The position numbers were made by a program, and so were the translations under genes. Shown in pieces: positions 44,117 through 53,527 of a stretch of 64,000 bases of DNA. The DNA lies in assembly GCF_050433385.1 (NCBI RefSeq), contig NZ_JBNPXI010000009.1, positions 1-64,000 on the forward strand. Reading direction: 5' to 3'. Positions within the stretch are counted from its first letter, which is position 1. Each line of letters begins with the position of its first letter. The stretch comes from Brassicibacter mesophilus. GTDB taxonomy: Bacteria; Bacillota; Clostridia; Tissierellales; Proteiniboraceae. Under the pieces are notes generated by a model that saw only the letters and a list, made by a program, of their open reading frames with translations, made no database searches and was not told where the DNA came from.

Positions 44117-46636
44117 TTATTTATATATATTTTGCTTATGGCCACAATAAGGATAATTAGAACATCCGTAGAAATCTGGAAGCTTCTTTCCCTTATACAC
44201 TATCCCTTGTTTATATAATAATTTTCCTTTCCTACATATAGGACATGGAATAATTTCTTCATCATCATCTTCTTTAATTTTATAGTCTGTTTCAATCTCT
44301 CTTATAAAACATGACTTGGTTTTTTTATTAACCATTAAATACAGATATTTTTTCGCCCTTGTTAAGGCTACATAAAAGAGTCTTCTTTCTTCAGCGAATT
44401 CAAAAATTTCATTATCTGTTACTAAGAGTTCTAATACAGGATCATCTTCAAGCTGTGAAGGAAATCCATGCTTACTGTTTGAGTTATTTAATATAAATAC
44501 ATAATCAGCTTGCAATCCTTTACTTTTATGAACAGTAAGAAATTCAATATCTATATCTTTTCGTTCTCCAAATGCTACAATCCCCTTTTTTCTGTGCCTA
44601 TCATATTTAAATGTCAAGTCATTATCAAGATATATTTTAAGATCATTTTTATACCGTCCAAGTAAGGCTACACTCGTATCATTTGGTAATTGCCTTAACT
44701 TTTCTTTCAATGTCCTAGGTAACTCCGAACGATCATCTACATAAACTAATTCAAAAGATTTTTCATTATTATCATTATAAGGTCTTAGTTGCTTCTTTAC
44801 TTGTGCTTTATTCTTTAATATAAAATTACTACTCAAGTCTATTAGATTCTTGTTAAATCTATAAGTAGTCTCTATAAAACTCTTTTCAGTATATCCAAAA
44901 TACTTTTCAAACTTTGTAAATAAACTTATATTTGAACCAGCGAACCTATATATTGATTGAAAATCATCTCCTACACAAAATAACTTACTCTTGTTTTGAT
45001 CCTTTATAGCTTTTATAAGATTAAATCGAGGTAGTGAAATATCTTGATATTCGTCTACAATTATATAACTATATTTTTTATTAAATCTTCCTTCTTTTAC
45101 ATAAGCACATGCTTTATTGATCATATCACTAAAATCAATCTCCTGATTGACTTCTAACATTTTTTGATAATCTTCATATAATGGAGCAATTAGATTTACA
45201 AAAGCTTCATTTCTCATTCTTTTATAGCCAGTATAGTAATTATTGTTTTTTTGCTTAATACTTTCAATTGAATAGTTATTTGTCTTTAATAGATTTATAA
45301 ACGTAGTCATTAACTTTACGAAACTTGTTAATTCATAAGCTTGATCATTTTCAATAAGCTTCCATAATTCATTTCTACTCATTGGATTAAGTTTTACACC
45401 TACTTTTTCAAGTTTCTTAGATAAATTATCTGTTAAAAAACCTTCTTCCTTTTCCCAAGAATATGTCTCTATTAATATAGTGTTGTTCTCTTCATGTAGC
45501 TCTCGCTTCCACTCAATACCTTCATTATAAATTTGTTTAGCTGATTTCCCATCCTTACCTTGAAAGAATTTAGGAACATTACCCTTTCTATCTATTCCAA
45601 AATGCTCTATATAAATATCATAGTCTGGTAAATAGAAATCAGGTTTGTATTGACTATGCTTTCTGTTGGCAGTCTTATACTTATATTTTTCTTCATATTT
45701 ATAATCAATATTATTTATGAAGAAAAAATTAGCGATTTCCATCTCTTCAAAACTCTTTACAATTTCATTTTTAAATGTCCTAATGTTAGCATCTCGAAGA
45801 TAGTCAATATAGTCTCCTTCTGTTTTAAATTCAAATTTGTTTTTATAAGGCTTCATGTAAGATAGAAAATATTTGTTAAGTAAATTGTTATATCTAGAAT
45901 CTTTAGTTAAAGTATTAAACTTTTCTTTTATAAAATCTTCCATCTCAATGTCGGTTAATGATGGTTTCTTACCTTCAACTGCTGAAATTATTTCTAAACC
46001 CAATTTATGAAATGTCATTACATCTATGTCTTTGCCTGTTTCCTTTAATATTCTTTCTCTCATTTCACTGGCAGAAGCATTAGTAAATGATAAAACTAAT
46101 AACTCTTCTGGATTATATTTATATCTTTTAAGTAGATATTTTACCTTACCAACAATTGTTGTTGTCTTACCTGACCCTGCTCCTGCAATTACAAGATTAT
46201 TTACCTCATCTTTAATAGCACAATCTCTTTGCTGATCGTCTAAAGCCCTACCCTCCACAGTATCAAATAAATCTTTAAAAATTATCTTTTCATTAGCAAC
46301 AAACTTATTATTATAATCTCTACACTTCTGTTCAAAATTTGAATATAAGTCTCTAAAACTAGGTATTTTCTGTTTTTCTTCTTCAGATATCTTAACCTTC
46401 TTATACCTACCAACTCTATCAGTTTCTTTATATAAATTCATGTAGTCTGTTTTCCACTTATCTTTTAAATGATAATCTATGTATATATTTCTATTAAATA
46501 AATTATTATAATCAACTAATGCCTCTTCACAAAAGGAAATTAATTGCTTATATTCATTAAGAAGTGTTAGTTTTCTTTGTTCCTTATTTCTTCTAAAGCT
46601 CATAAAATAATCAATAATACTATTAACAATACCCAC
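44117..46636 (-). CDS. UvrD/HelD-like helicase with an internal nuclease-like insert and zinc end
   Basis: The 839-residue protein is a superfamily 1 helicase. Walker A is AGAGSGKTT (residues 151-159), the DEYQD-type box is VDEYQDIS, and motif VI is RLFYVALTRAKKYLYL. An insert of about 100 residues has YKPDFYLPDYDIYIEHFG, a PD-(D/E)XK-like pattern. The C-terminus has a topoisomerase-type zinc finger, CPICRKGK and FYGCSNYPYCGH. The layout resembles helicase IV. Start is GTG after AAGGAGAA. It leads the seven-gene run down to 39557. Confidence 0.85.
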   Translation of the reverse strand: MGIVNSIIDYFMSFRRNKEQRKLTLLNEYKQLISFCEEALVDYNNLFNRNIYIDYHLKDKWKTDYMNLYKETDRVGRYKKVKISEEEKQKIPSFRDLYSNFEQKCRDYNNKFVANEKIIFKDLFDTVEGRALDDQQRDCAIKDEVNNLVIAGAGSGKTTTIVGKVKYLLKRYKYNPEELLVLSFTNASASEMRERILKETGKDIDVMTFHKLGLEIISAVEGKKPSLTDIEMEDFIKEKFNTLTKDSRYNNLLNKYFLSYMKPYKNKFEFKTEGDYIDYLRDANIRTFKNEIVKSFEEMEIANFFFINNIDYKYEEKYKYKTANRKHSQYKPDFYLPDYDIYIEHFGIDRKGNVPKFFQGKDGKSAKQIYNEGIEWKRELHEENNTILIETYSWEKEEGFLTDNLSKKLEKVGVKLNPMSRNELWKLIENDQAYELTSFVKLMTTFINLLKTNNYSIESIKQKNNNYYTGYKRMRNEAFVNLIAPLYEDYQKMLEVNQEIDFSDMINKACAYVKEGRFNKKYSYIIVDEYQDISLPRFNLIKAIKDQNKSKLFCVGDDFQSIYRFAGSNISLFTKFEKYFGYTEKSFIETTYRFNKNLIDLSSNFILKNKAQVKKQLRPYNDNNEKSFELVYVDDRSELPRTLKEKLRQLPNDTSVALLGRYKNDLKIYLDNDLTFKYDRHRKKGIVAFGERKDIDIEFLTVHKSKGLQADYVFILNNSNSKHGFPSQLEDDPVLELLVTDNEIFEFAEERRLFYVALTRAKKYLYLMVNKKTKSCFIREIETDYKIKEDDDEEIIPCPICRKGKLLYKQGIVYKGKKLPDFYGCSNYPYCGHKQNIYK

Positions 46637-46729
46637 TAAAATTCTCCTTTTTATTTAATTTTCTGCCATTTTATAATCTAAATATTATTATACTTTATAT
46701 TAAAAAACAAGTTATTATAAAAGCGAAAA

Positions 46730-46750
46730 AGACACCTAACACAGGTGTCT
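46730..46750 (-). terminator. Terminator between the two gene runs
   Basis: AGACACCT-AACAC-AGGTGTCT is an 8-bp stem followed on the minus strand by TTTTCGCTTTT. It ends the run upstream (46859-50262). Confidence 0.75.
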
Positions 46751-46858
46751 ACTTACTTCTATCCTTTTGTAAAAATTCTCCAACAAAATTCGACTAATAT
46801 CGCATTTTAAGACTTTATGATATTAATATGTAGAAATTTAACTATTTCCACGGGAATA

Positions 46859-48034
46859 TTATATCCCCTTACATAATCCAATCCCTACTTTTTCTTTTAC
46901 AGGACAATTAATAGGATTACATTTAACAGAATAACCACAACTTATCATTAATATAGGGCAATTTAGCTCTGTATTAGAATGGCAATAATCTAGCATTCCA
47001 TTATCTCCAAAGAAACAGATATTACACATAGTTCTATTTATCGCATTTGTAGCACTTGAACACATCCTAGGAACAAAGTCAAAAGTAAGATCGAAAAGCT
47101 CAGGATAATATGGATATTTAAGATTTTTTCTAAGTTCTTTAGGTATGTTCTTACTATTTATATTAAGATTGTTCTTAATTAAATTCTCTACAAACTCAGC
47201 TCTTAAATTCCAAACATCTCCTGGTAATTCTAAATAGTAATATTGTTTTTCATCTTGGAAAATATCTAATAGTGGTTGATTATTATGTATTTCTTTCAAA
47301 CTATTAGCAAAATAATTATTAAATTCTTTGCTTTTAGTATAATCCCTTACACAGCACCAAACCCTCTTCTTACCTTCAAGTCTTCTTTTGATAAAAGTTT
47401 TATAATACCTTTCAAATTTGGCTTCATTAGTGATAATATCTTTATACTTGTTATAATAGCTCTCCACTTCACTAAAATAATCTTCAATATTTGTCTTGCT
47501 TCCAAGTTTCACAAATTCATAACTTAATAGATGCAGTATAAATGCTACAAGATTTAGATTGTTAGCTTCTTGCTTCTCATATTTATCAGCTAAATAATAA
47601 TACTTACTAAAAAGATCATTAACATACTTTACAATGTTGTTACTATGGTCTAATAAAATCCTAAATGTAAGCAGAATGGATTTTAAATCAGTAGATATAA
47701 ATCTGGAAGCAAACTCTCTATCTTTATATACGAATTTTACTTTATGCTTGCCTTCTTCTTTCCATATATTAATGTAGTTTTTTAAATCTACATAAGGAAG
47801 ATCATTATTAATATATTCATTAGCAATTCCTGAAAAGACATATCCTCCATGAATCCATATTTTTTCAAATGGCATTTGTCTATCTGTTATATAGCTAATC
47901 CAGTGAACTAATATTCTTTGGTCATCAGTTAATTCACTAAATATTTCATTTTCAATAATATTATAATTGACTGATGACTCCCATCTTTTTTGATCCATCC
48001 AATCAATAACTTCAAGAAGTTCTTTATCTTTCAT
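46859..48034 (-). CDS. Cysteine-rich-ended protein of unknown function
   Basis: The 391-residue protein is mostly helical with no signal or membrane segment. Its last 70 residues hold nine or so cysteines, in CNICFFGDNGMLDYCHS, NCPILMISCGYSVKCNP and INCPVKE, which could bind metal or an iron-sulfur cluster. No family was recognised. AAAGGAGG precedes the ATG. It lies last in its run. Confidence 0.6.
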   Translation of the reverse strand: MKDKELLEVIDWMDQKRWESSVNYNIIENEIFSELTDDQRILVHWISYITDRQMPFEKIWIHGGYVFSGIANEYINNDLPYVDLKNYINIWKEEGKHKVKFVYKDREFASRFISTDLKSILLTFRILLDHSNNIVKYVNDLFSKYYYLADKYEKQEANNLNLVAFILHLLSYEFVKLGSKTNIEDYFSEVESYYNKYKDIITNEAKFERYYKTFIKRRLEGKKRVWCCVRDYTKSKEFNNYFANSLKEIHNNQPLLDIFQDEKQYYYLELPGDVWNLRAEFVENLIKNNLNINSKNIPKELRKNLKYPYYPELFDLTFDFVPRMCSSATNAINRTMCNICFFGDNGMLDYCHSNTELNCPILMISCGYSVKCNPINCPVKEKVGIGLCKGI

Positions 48035-48055
48035 TTCTTCCTCCTTTCGGAACTG

Positions 48056-48751
48056 TTACATTCCTGTTATTTTATTAAAAGCTTCGACTAAAGGTTCATA
48101 TCCTAAAATTATTGTTACTATAGAACCAATAAACCCAATAAAAGCAACTAAAGTAGTAACTATCTTGACAAAGAAGTTATTAGATAGTCTATTATATGTA
48201 TGATATTTAATAAGCCCTGACCAATAGCTAAAAGACAAAGGGAAAACTACAATAAATCTTATGCCTTCTCTTAACCATATTGTAGGGTTTTTTAGATTAG
48301 CAATCTTATCTTGTTCAGCATCTTCAAGTGCTCCCAGATAAGATATTATACAATCATCTATTAATCTTACTTGTTCATATAAATTACTATATGCTAAATC
48401 AAAGCTTAGCATAGACTGAGCCATTGTATATTCTCTTCTAATCTCAGACAAACCATTAACTAAAATTTGATAATTCTTATAAAGTAGATTAGAAAATGGA
48501 GGTTTATATGCACTTGCAATTCCAAAAGAACCCATAAAACTTTGCATCTTAGAAGATTTAAGCCTAAGCCATTGGTATACTTCTTCATCCATTCTTTTCT
48601 GGAATAATCCATTACCAAATTCCCTATATTTATTTATAAATTCATTGGTAAAATTAATCTTATTAATTATTTTCTTATAATCAAATACTAGCTTTATAAA
48701 TCCAATTGCAGAAATACCTACAATTCCTAATAATACAAACCATCTTTCCAT
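48056..48751 (-). CDS. Membrane protein of unknown function
   Basis: The protein of about 231 residues has an N-terminal hydrophobic segment (residues about 5-20), a long charged helical region, and two more hydrophobic segments near the end. The ATG at 48751 is chosen for its AAAGGTGAG site. It lies in the run with the two genes carrying the shared DNYG motif. Confidence 0.6.
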   Translation of the reverse strand: MERWFVLLGIVGISAIGFIKLVFDYKKIINKINFTNEFINKYREFGNGLFQKRMDEEVYQWLRLKSSKMQSFMGSFGIASAYKPPFSNLLYKNYQILVNGLSEIRREYTMAQSMLSFDLAYSNLYEQVRLIDDCIISYLGALEDAEQDKIANLKNPTIWLREGIRFIVVFPLSFSYWSGLIKYHTYNRLSNNFFVKIVTTLVAFIGFIGSIVTIILGYEPLVEAFNKITGM

Positions 48752-48755
48752 ATTC

Positions 48756-50081
48756 TCACCTTTCATCTTGTTTATTTACATACTCAAAATAGAACTCATC
48801 AATGAATTCATCCTCCTGTTTATCAGCGGGTATATGCTTAATCTTAATTTTATCTCCTAAGTCTAGCACTTCTATTTTCTTTAACAACTTATCGCTATCT
48901 GCTATCTTAATATTTTCAAACCTTCTCACTACCCTACCTATTTTGAATGGTTGTCCAAATATTTTTATCCTGACATCTTTCATTTCGTATATTATAGGAA
49001 ATATTTTGTCTTTATTTTTTATAATACTCTCTTTTAATTGGTCAGTTAATTCAAATTCCATATTAAAACCAGTAAATCTACCTATAACTTTTTTATCTTT
49101 AATTCCTTTAGCTAATATTTCTACATTCTCAATATCTTCCTCATAAATTTCATCAGGTAGATTAATTTCCTTTCCATAATAATCTTCAACTATCCTTAAT
49201 TCTTCAAGAAATTCTTTTTCTTTAGCTGTGTCTTCAAAGTTAGATACAAAATTCATATTATCTAAAAATCCACTTATAAGCTCTTCCCTATCTTCTAATG
49301 ATATAACTTTTATCTCATTTCTTTCTTTACAATTAATCATAAAATCAATAAATGCTAGATTTGCTTTCACACCTTTAATAAATTTATCTTTTATTTTAAT
49401 GTTAAAATCACATTTTCTATTTTGAGAATCAATTATAATCTCAATGAATAGATTTGTATCTTGTTCAGAATTGTTTAATATAAATTTCTCATCATCGGTA
49501 ATTCTATTAAATCTAAGTAATATATAATCTAATGAGTAATCACTATTTGAGAAGACTATTTTAAATGGCATAGCAGGTGGGAATTCTTGATGTTTAATTT
49601 TAAACCTTAAATTTTTAAGACTATCAGGACTAAATATTTCATCCTGATATGGGTCATCAAAGTGCCCTAAGACTTTTCTAATTTCTTTTACATTAATCTC
49701 TATATCTTCTTGATTTCTATATGAGTAGTCAAGAAGCTCATTCATCGAAGCAAACTCCTTATACTTAGCTGGAATGGTCATTTTGCCTTTATATGTTGGA
49801 GGAAATTTTTCAATAGCCTCTTTTGAATTAGGTTTACTTACGAACACTAGACTTCCGTTTTTATTTTCAATTTCAGTAGAGTAATAAGGGTATAAGGGAT
49901 GATGACCTGCTACCGACTTTTTCATATCATTTAATAGTGCTATGGCTTCATCTACTTTGCCTGTTGCAAGCTTTTGCGAGACTGAATTTAGTAGATCATA
50001 AGTATAATTGTTTACAGTTAAATTAGAATTCTGAACTACCAAACCATAGTTATCTCTAGTTTTTATCTTTGAGCTTGCCAT
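48756..50081 (-). CDS. Protein with a DNYG-motif N-terminus
   Basis: The 441-residue protein opens with IKTRDNYGLVVQNSNLTV, close to the end of the small membrane protein upstream. A helical repeat-like region follows (LNSVSQKLATGKVDEAIALL), then a longer beta-rich region. No family was recognised. Sequences such as this, with short Asn-rich tags, are seen in some multi-component defence and sensing proteins. The start overlaps the upstream gene by 26 bases. Confidence 0.6.
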   Translation of the reverse strand: MASSKIKTRDNYGLVVQNSNLTVNNYTYDLLNSVSQKLATGKVDEAIALLNDMKKSVAGHHPLYPYYSTEIENKNGSLVFVSKPNSKEAIEKFPPTYKGKMTIPAKYKEFASMNELLDYSYRNQEDIEINVKEIRKVLGHFDDPYQDEIFSPDSLKNLRFKIKHQEFPPAMPFKIVFSNSDYSLDYILLRFNRITDDEKFILNNSEQDTNLFIEIIIDSQNRKCDFNIKIKDKFIKGVKANLAFIDFMINCKERNEIKVISLEDREELISGFLDNMNFVSNFEDTAKEKEFLEELRIVEDYYGKEINLPDEIYEEDIENVEILAKGIKDKKVIGRFTGFNMEFELTDQLKESIIKNKDKIFPIIYEMKDVRIKIFGQPFKIGRVVRRFENIKIADSDKLLKKIEVLDLGDKIKIKHIPADKQEDEFIDEFYFEYVNKQDER

Positions 50082-50262
50082 TAAAATCCCCCTCTATTTT
50101 AGAGTCCTGAAAGATATATCCATAATTATCTTTTGTTTTTATGCTATTCTTCTTTGACTTACTATCAGTTTTAGTAAAGAAATAAACTATGAAACCACCT
50201 ATTACACTTATTAATAAAGCTCCAATTATTGTAGATGGATTTAAGATATCATTAATGCTCAT
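50056..50262 (-). CDS. Small membrane protein with a DNYG motif
   Basis: The 68-residue protein has one N-terminal membrane segment (about residues 10-30) and a soluble tail, IKTKDNYGYIFQDSKIEG, which mirrors the N-terminus of the next protein. GAGGAGG precedes the ATG. It opens the run. The pair may recognise each other or the same partner. Confidence 0.65.
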   Translation of the reverse strand: MSINDILNPSTIIGALLISVIGGFIVYFFTKTDSKSKKNSIKTKDNYGYIFQDSKIEGDFNGKLKDKN

Positions 50263-50352
50263 ATGACCTCCTCGATAATAATCTTAAATTTTAAGTAATA
50301 AACAATAATTATTTTGCCTATTACTAAAATTAAGTAGTTTTAATTCTGAGAT

Positions 50353-50384
50353 TAAAGACACTCAAAATAAAATGAGTGCCTTTA
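50353..50384 (-). terminator. Hairpin after the CD-NTase gene
   Basis: TAAAGACACTCA and TGAGTGCCTTTA pair with one mismatch around an 8-base AT loop. It lies between the CBASS operon and the next run. The T tract is weak, so read-through is possible. Confidence 0.5.
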
Positions 50385-50395
50385 GTTCATAATAT

Positions 50396-51724
50396 CTAAG
50401 CTATACTTATTTCACATACTTTACGTGCTACAACTATTCCATCCTTTAAGACTGAACATATTAACTCATGACTGCCTCTATATGCTGTTGATTCCCACTG
50501 TGTTAAATTAGTCCCCTCCGTAACATGATACATATCATTCTTTTCTTCTGCTTCATCGCCTGTATTATAGACTTCCCATTTAATTGAATAAGGATAGGGT
50601 ATGTTATGTTCAGCAACAAATCTTACCCATTTTTTCTTCATTATATAATTACGTTTATAATCTAATCCCCAAATAGGAACTCGCCCATTTTTTTGAAAAT
50701 ATACAGCTACATCAACATCTAGATAATATGTTCCATATGCGAAGTCTCTTCTAGCATTATTGCTACTTTTTTCTATAGCTTCTTCATAAGTCCAATAATC
50801 ATGTTTAAAGAATTTCTTCCATGCTTTCTTAGCTTTCTTTTCCGTGCAATCATATTCAAATAGCACATCTAGACACTCTAACTTATCTTCAAGCTTTTCT
50901 TTTAATCTCTTAATTTTATTGGTATGTTCATCTTTATCATTAAGTAGTAGATTTGTATGTATTGGATTATATACATCTAAACTCCACTGAAGTCTATTAT
51001 AAATAGCTTTAATAGTGTCATAAAAGGCTACATCATCCCTATGGTAATCTGATTTATAGCACTCTTCTACTAATACAGATATTATAAGCCCACCTGGCAA
51101 AGACCATGATAATCTCGATTTACAAAACATCTTTAAAAGTCTTACTATCCTTTTCATTTGTCCAGCTTCTACAGTAGCTCCGAACTCAACTTTAGGGCTT
51201 TTATCTTTCACAGCATTGTTAAACCATTCAGTAATAGCTGTTGGATCTCTTTCAATCCAGCTAACTCCTCCGTGCTCCCTAATTGTATTTTCCCAATAAT
51301 CTTCATACTGTCTATAAACAGCAAAATCAACGTGATAGCCATCTTTATACCAGACAGTAACTGCATTTGTTCTAGCTGTTGGTTCTTCTGCAAAATTAGT
51401 GCATTTTCTTTTTAGTGCATCAGCTACAAGCTTTCGTGCATCTAATGGGATACTAGGAATATTATCTTTTTCAAAGATTACAGCTATATCTATGTCATAC
51501 TCGTTGTTATCGTTTTGAGTTACAGTATTCATAGCTACACTACCCTGCTCATATGACTTGACTATCTTATAAGACTTATTTTTTTCTTCATTTATTTCGT
51601 TAAGTCCTGCTTCTAATCTATCTAAGTTTAGCTTCTTAAAATTTCTTAGCTTTTGTTTTTCAGAGTGTGAGAGCTTTACTTTTTCATTATGAAACTCTAA
51701 GAATTCATCACCTAAGTTATACAT
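50396..51724 (-). CDS. cdnC-like: CBASS CD-NTase with AGS-C sensor domain
   Basis: The protein of about 442 residues is a cGAS/DncV-like nucleotidyltransferase that makes a cyclic oligonucleotide signal on phage infection. The GS motif and metal-binding acids are in YEQGSVAMNT followed by NEYDIDIAVIF, with a third Asp in YHVDFAVYR. The C-terminus (IKWEVYNTGDEAE, then HELICSVLKDGIVVARK) fits the AGS-C sensor domain found in such enzymes. The ATG at 51724 is chosen because GAGGGGG lies nine bases ahead. The coding region overlaps the effector gene by eight bases. Confidence 0.85.
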   Translation of the reverse strand: MYNLGDEFLEFHNEKVKLSHSEKQKLRNFKKLNLDRLEAGLNEINEEKNKSYKIVKSYEQGSVAMNTVTQNDNNEYDIDIAVIFEKDNIPSIPLDARKLVADALKRKCTNFAEEPTARTNAVTVWYKDGYHVDFAVYRQYEDYWENTIREHGGVSWIERDPTAITEWFNNAVKDKSPKVEFGATVEAGQMKRIVRLLKMFCKSRLSWSLPGGLIISVLVEECYKSDYHRDDVAFYDTIKAIYNRLQWSLDVYNPIHTNLLLNDKDEHTNKIKRLKEKLEDKLECLDVLFEYDCTEKKAKKAWKKFFKHDYWTYEEAIEKSSNNARRDFAYGTYYLDVDVAVYFQKNGRVPIWGLDYKRNYIMKKKWVRFVAEHNIPYPYSIKWEVYNTGDEAEEKNDMYHVTEGTNLTQWESTAYRGSHELICSVLKDGIVVARKVCEISIA

Positions 51725-52868
51725 GTTCAATTACCCCCTCTGTATTAACATATATCTCTTCTTTGTTAGTAGAGTTCTTTATCATCCTTAAACCCCATGA
51801 ATATTTAATTTCAGAATTTCTTGTATGATTATATACTATAATGTCACAATCCATCCTTTCACTAATAGTAGCTCCGAGAGTGAATGTCAAAGAGGGTTGC
51901 CCAGAATAGAATATGTGTATTGTTTTAGCATTTGGATAGTTTTGGTTAATCTTATCTAAAAGGTTTCTAAAAACTTGTTTATATTCTTTTAACTGTTCTG
52001 AACTATTTACTATATTTCTTGTAGGTTTATCTAATTTTAAGTAGAAGGATTTGATTGAATTAATATTTAATCCTTCCAGATCAATGTCATCGATAGGATA
52101 AGTAACTCCTATTTTAATTATTATATCTCCCACTTCTCTACTACTGCCTATTTCCTCATTAGGAGATAACTTTAACTTAGGATAATTGGAATTATTATTT
52201 AAACCTATCCATATTTTTTGATTCTGATCCCACTCATAAAATTTAGAAATAAACTTGTCTGACAATTGATAACCAAGAAGAAATACTAATGGTATATGTG
52301 CTAATCCCATATATACTACCTCGAAATTGCTACTATTTACAAAAGATTTGATATCTCTCGTTAGTTCTAATTGCTTTATTAAAGCACTTTCTATATTTTT
52401 ATGTATCATATCATTAGCTTGATTTAACTCTAGCTCACTAACATTATAATTTTTTAGATCACTATCCATACTATTAAAATCTACAACAGCCTCTATAGAT
52501 GAGTGTTTTATCTTTAATAAATTTTTAGTCTTTTCTCTACTTGCATTTCTTACGGATTTATCATCACAAATTTTTACTATTAAGAGTATTAAACCTATAC
52601 AAGTTAGAATTATACCTATTGATAAACCAATAACATTTAATGCATAGATTGAACTATCAATATTTAAATTTAGTTTATTATTAAGAAAAGCTATGACTAT
52701 AGGTAAATACCATTCTGGGAAAAGCGAAGCCCCTATAAAGGTAATTCCTGATCCAATAAGGGTTAAAATAATCCTGTTAATCAGTGACCTTCTAACGAAT
52801 GGTAGAATAAAATCAATAATAGGCTTTACTTCTTTCATTATATAATTAAATTTAGTGTTATCTTGCAT
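51717..52868 (-). CDS. TM-SAVED effector (Cap14-like) of the CBASS pair
   Basis: The 383-residue protein has two membrane segments (about residues 26-48 and 80-105) and a C-terminal SAVED domain. SAVED landmarks are HIFYSGQPSLTFTLGATIS and DIIVYNHTRNSEIKYSWGL. SAVED domains sense cyclic oligonucleotides and make the attached effector assemble; here membrane helices suggest damage to the membrane. GAGGTGG precedes the ATG. It is directly upstream of the CD-NTase, an order typical for type I CBASS without ancillary genes. Confidence 0.82.
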   Translation of the reverse strand: MQDNTKFNYIMKEVKPIIDFILPFVRRSLINRIILTLIGSGITFIGASLFPEWYLPIVIAFLNNKLNLNIDSSIYALNVIGLSIGIILTCIGLILLIVKICDDKSVRNASREKTKNLLKIKHSSIEAVVDFNSMDSDLKNYNVSELELNQANDMIHKNIESALIKQLELTRDIKSFVNSSNFEVVYMGLAHIPLVFLLGYQLSDKFISKFYEWDQNQKIWIGLNNNSNYPKLKLSPNEEIGSSREVGDIIIKIGVTYPIDDIDLEGLNINSIKSFYLKLDKPTRNIVNSSEQLKEYKQVFRNLLDKINQNYPNAKTIHIFYSGQPSLTFTLGATISERMDCDIIVYNHTRNSEIKYSWGLRMIKNSTNKEEIYVNTEGVIEHV

Positions 52869-52947
52869 CTATCCACCTCACATTTTATAATTTCAAACAA
52901 TATAATTAGGAGATTTGAGGTTTTATCCCAAATCCCCTATGTGTAAA

Positions 52948-53190
52948 CTATCTTTTTTTATTAGATTGTGATAGAACTGCACCAGCTAAAGACTTTGTAT
53001 CAGCATTATACTTTGGACTTTGTAATACCTTAGAAGCAAAATCTTCCATTGATGCTCCTGTTTGCTTGCTTGTATCGTGTTGTGAGAGTGCTGATCCGGC
53101 CAGTTTTTTAGCTGTTTGAGAAGTATTAGGATTTCTCAAAGTCTGAGATGCTAATGATGCTACTTTGCTACTTGTTTGTTTTTTATTCAT
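52948..53190 (-). CDS. Small repeat protein upstream of CBASS
   Basis: The 80-residue protein has two similar repeats: SKVASLASQTLRNPNTSQ with LAGSALSQ, and SKVLQSPKYNADTKSLAG with AVLSQ. I recall similar small proteins near restriction-modification and mobile genes, but know no function. It lies 79 bp ahead of the TM-SAVED gene, in the same direction, after AGGAGA. It may be part of the CBASS transcript or independent. Confidence 0.7.
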   Translation of the reverse strand: MNKKQTSSKVASLASQTLRNPNTSQTAKKLAGSALSQHDTSKQTGASMEDFASKVLQSPKYNADTKSLAGAVLSQSNKKR

Positions 53191-53527
53191 GCAAATTCTC
53201 CTTTCAACTTTTATTAGTCTCTTAGTTTTTATGAAGAATTTCCACTCTACGTGCTATCACTCATAATCTATCACCCTTTCTGCTTTAGTTGGGTGAAGAT
53301 AAAGCTATCAAGAACTTGTTCTTGCATATTTTTATCAGTTTGGTAAAATAATAATAGTCGTATTTAAAAAGATACTTGATTTATAGTCCTTAAAGAATTG
53401 CCGTTCTTTAAGGGCTATTTTCTTTATCCCCACTTTATATTAACACTACTTAAAGTGCTAACTTAATAATGATTATAGAGAGTTTCCTATATATAGTTAG
53501 AACATACGTTCATTATACCATATATTG
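53191..53527. other. Intergenic region with a hairpin
   Basis: No gene is seen here. AGTCCTTAAAGAA pairs with TTCTTTAAGGGCT around 53386-53418. The run of T on the plus strand and A on the minus makes its direction unclear. The region probably holds the promoter of the small repeat protein and the end of the hsd operon. Confidence 0.5.
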
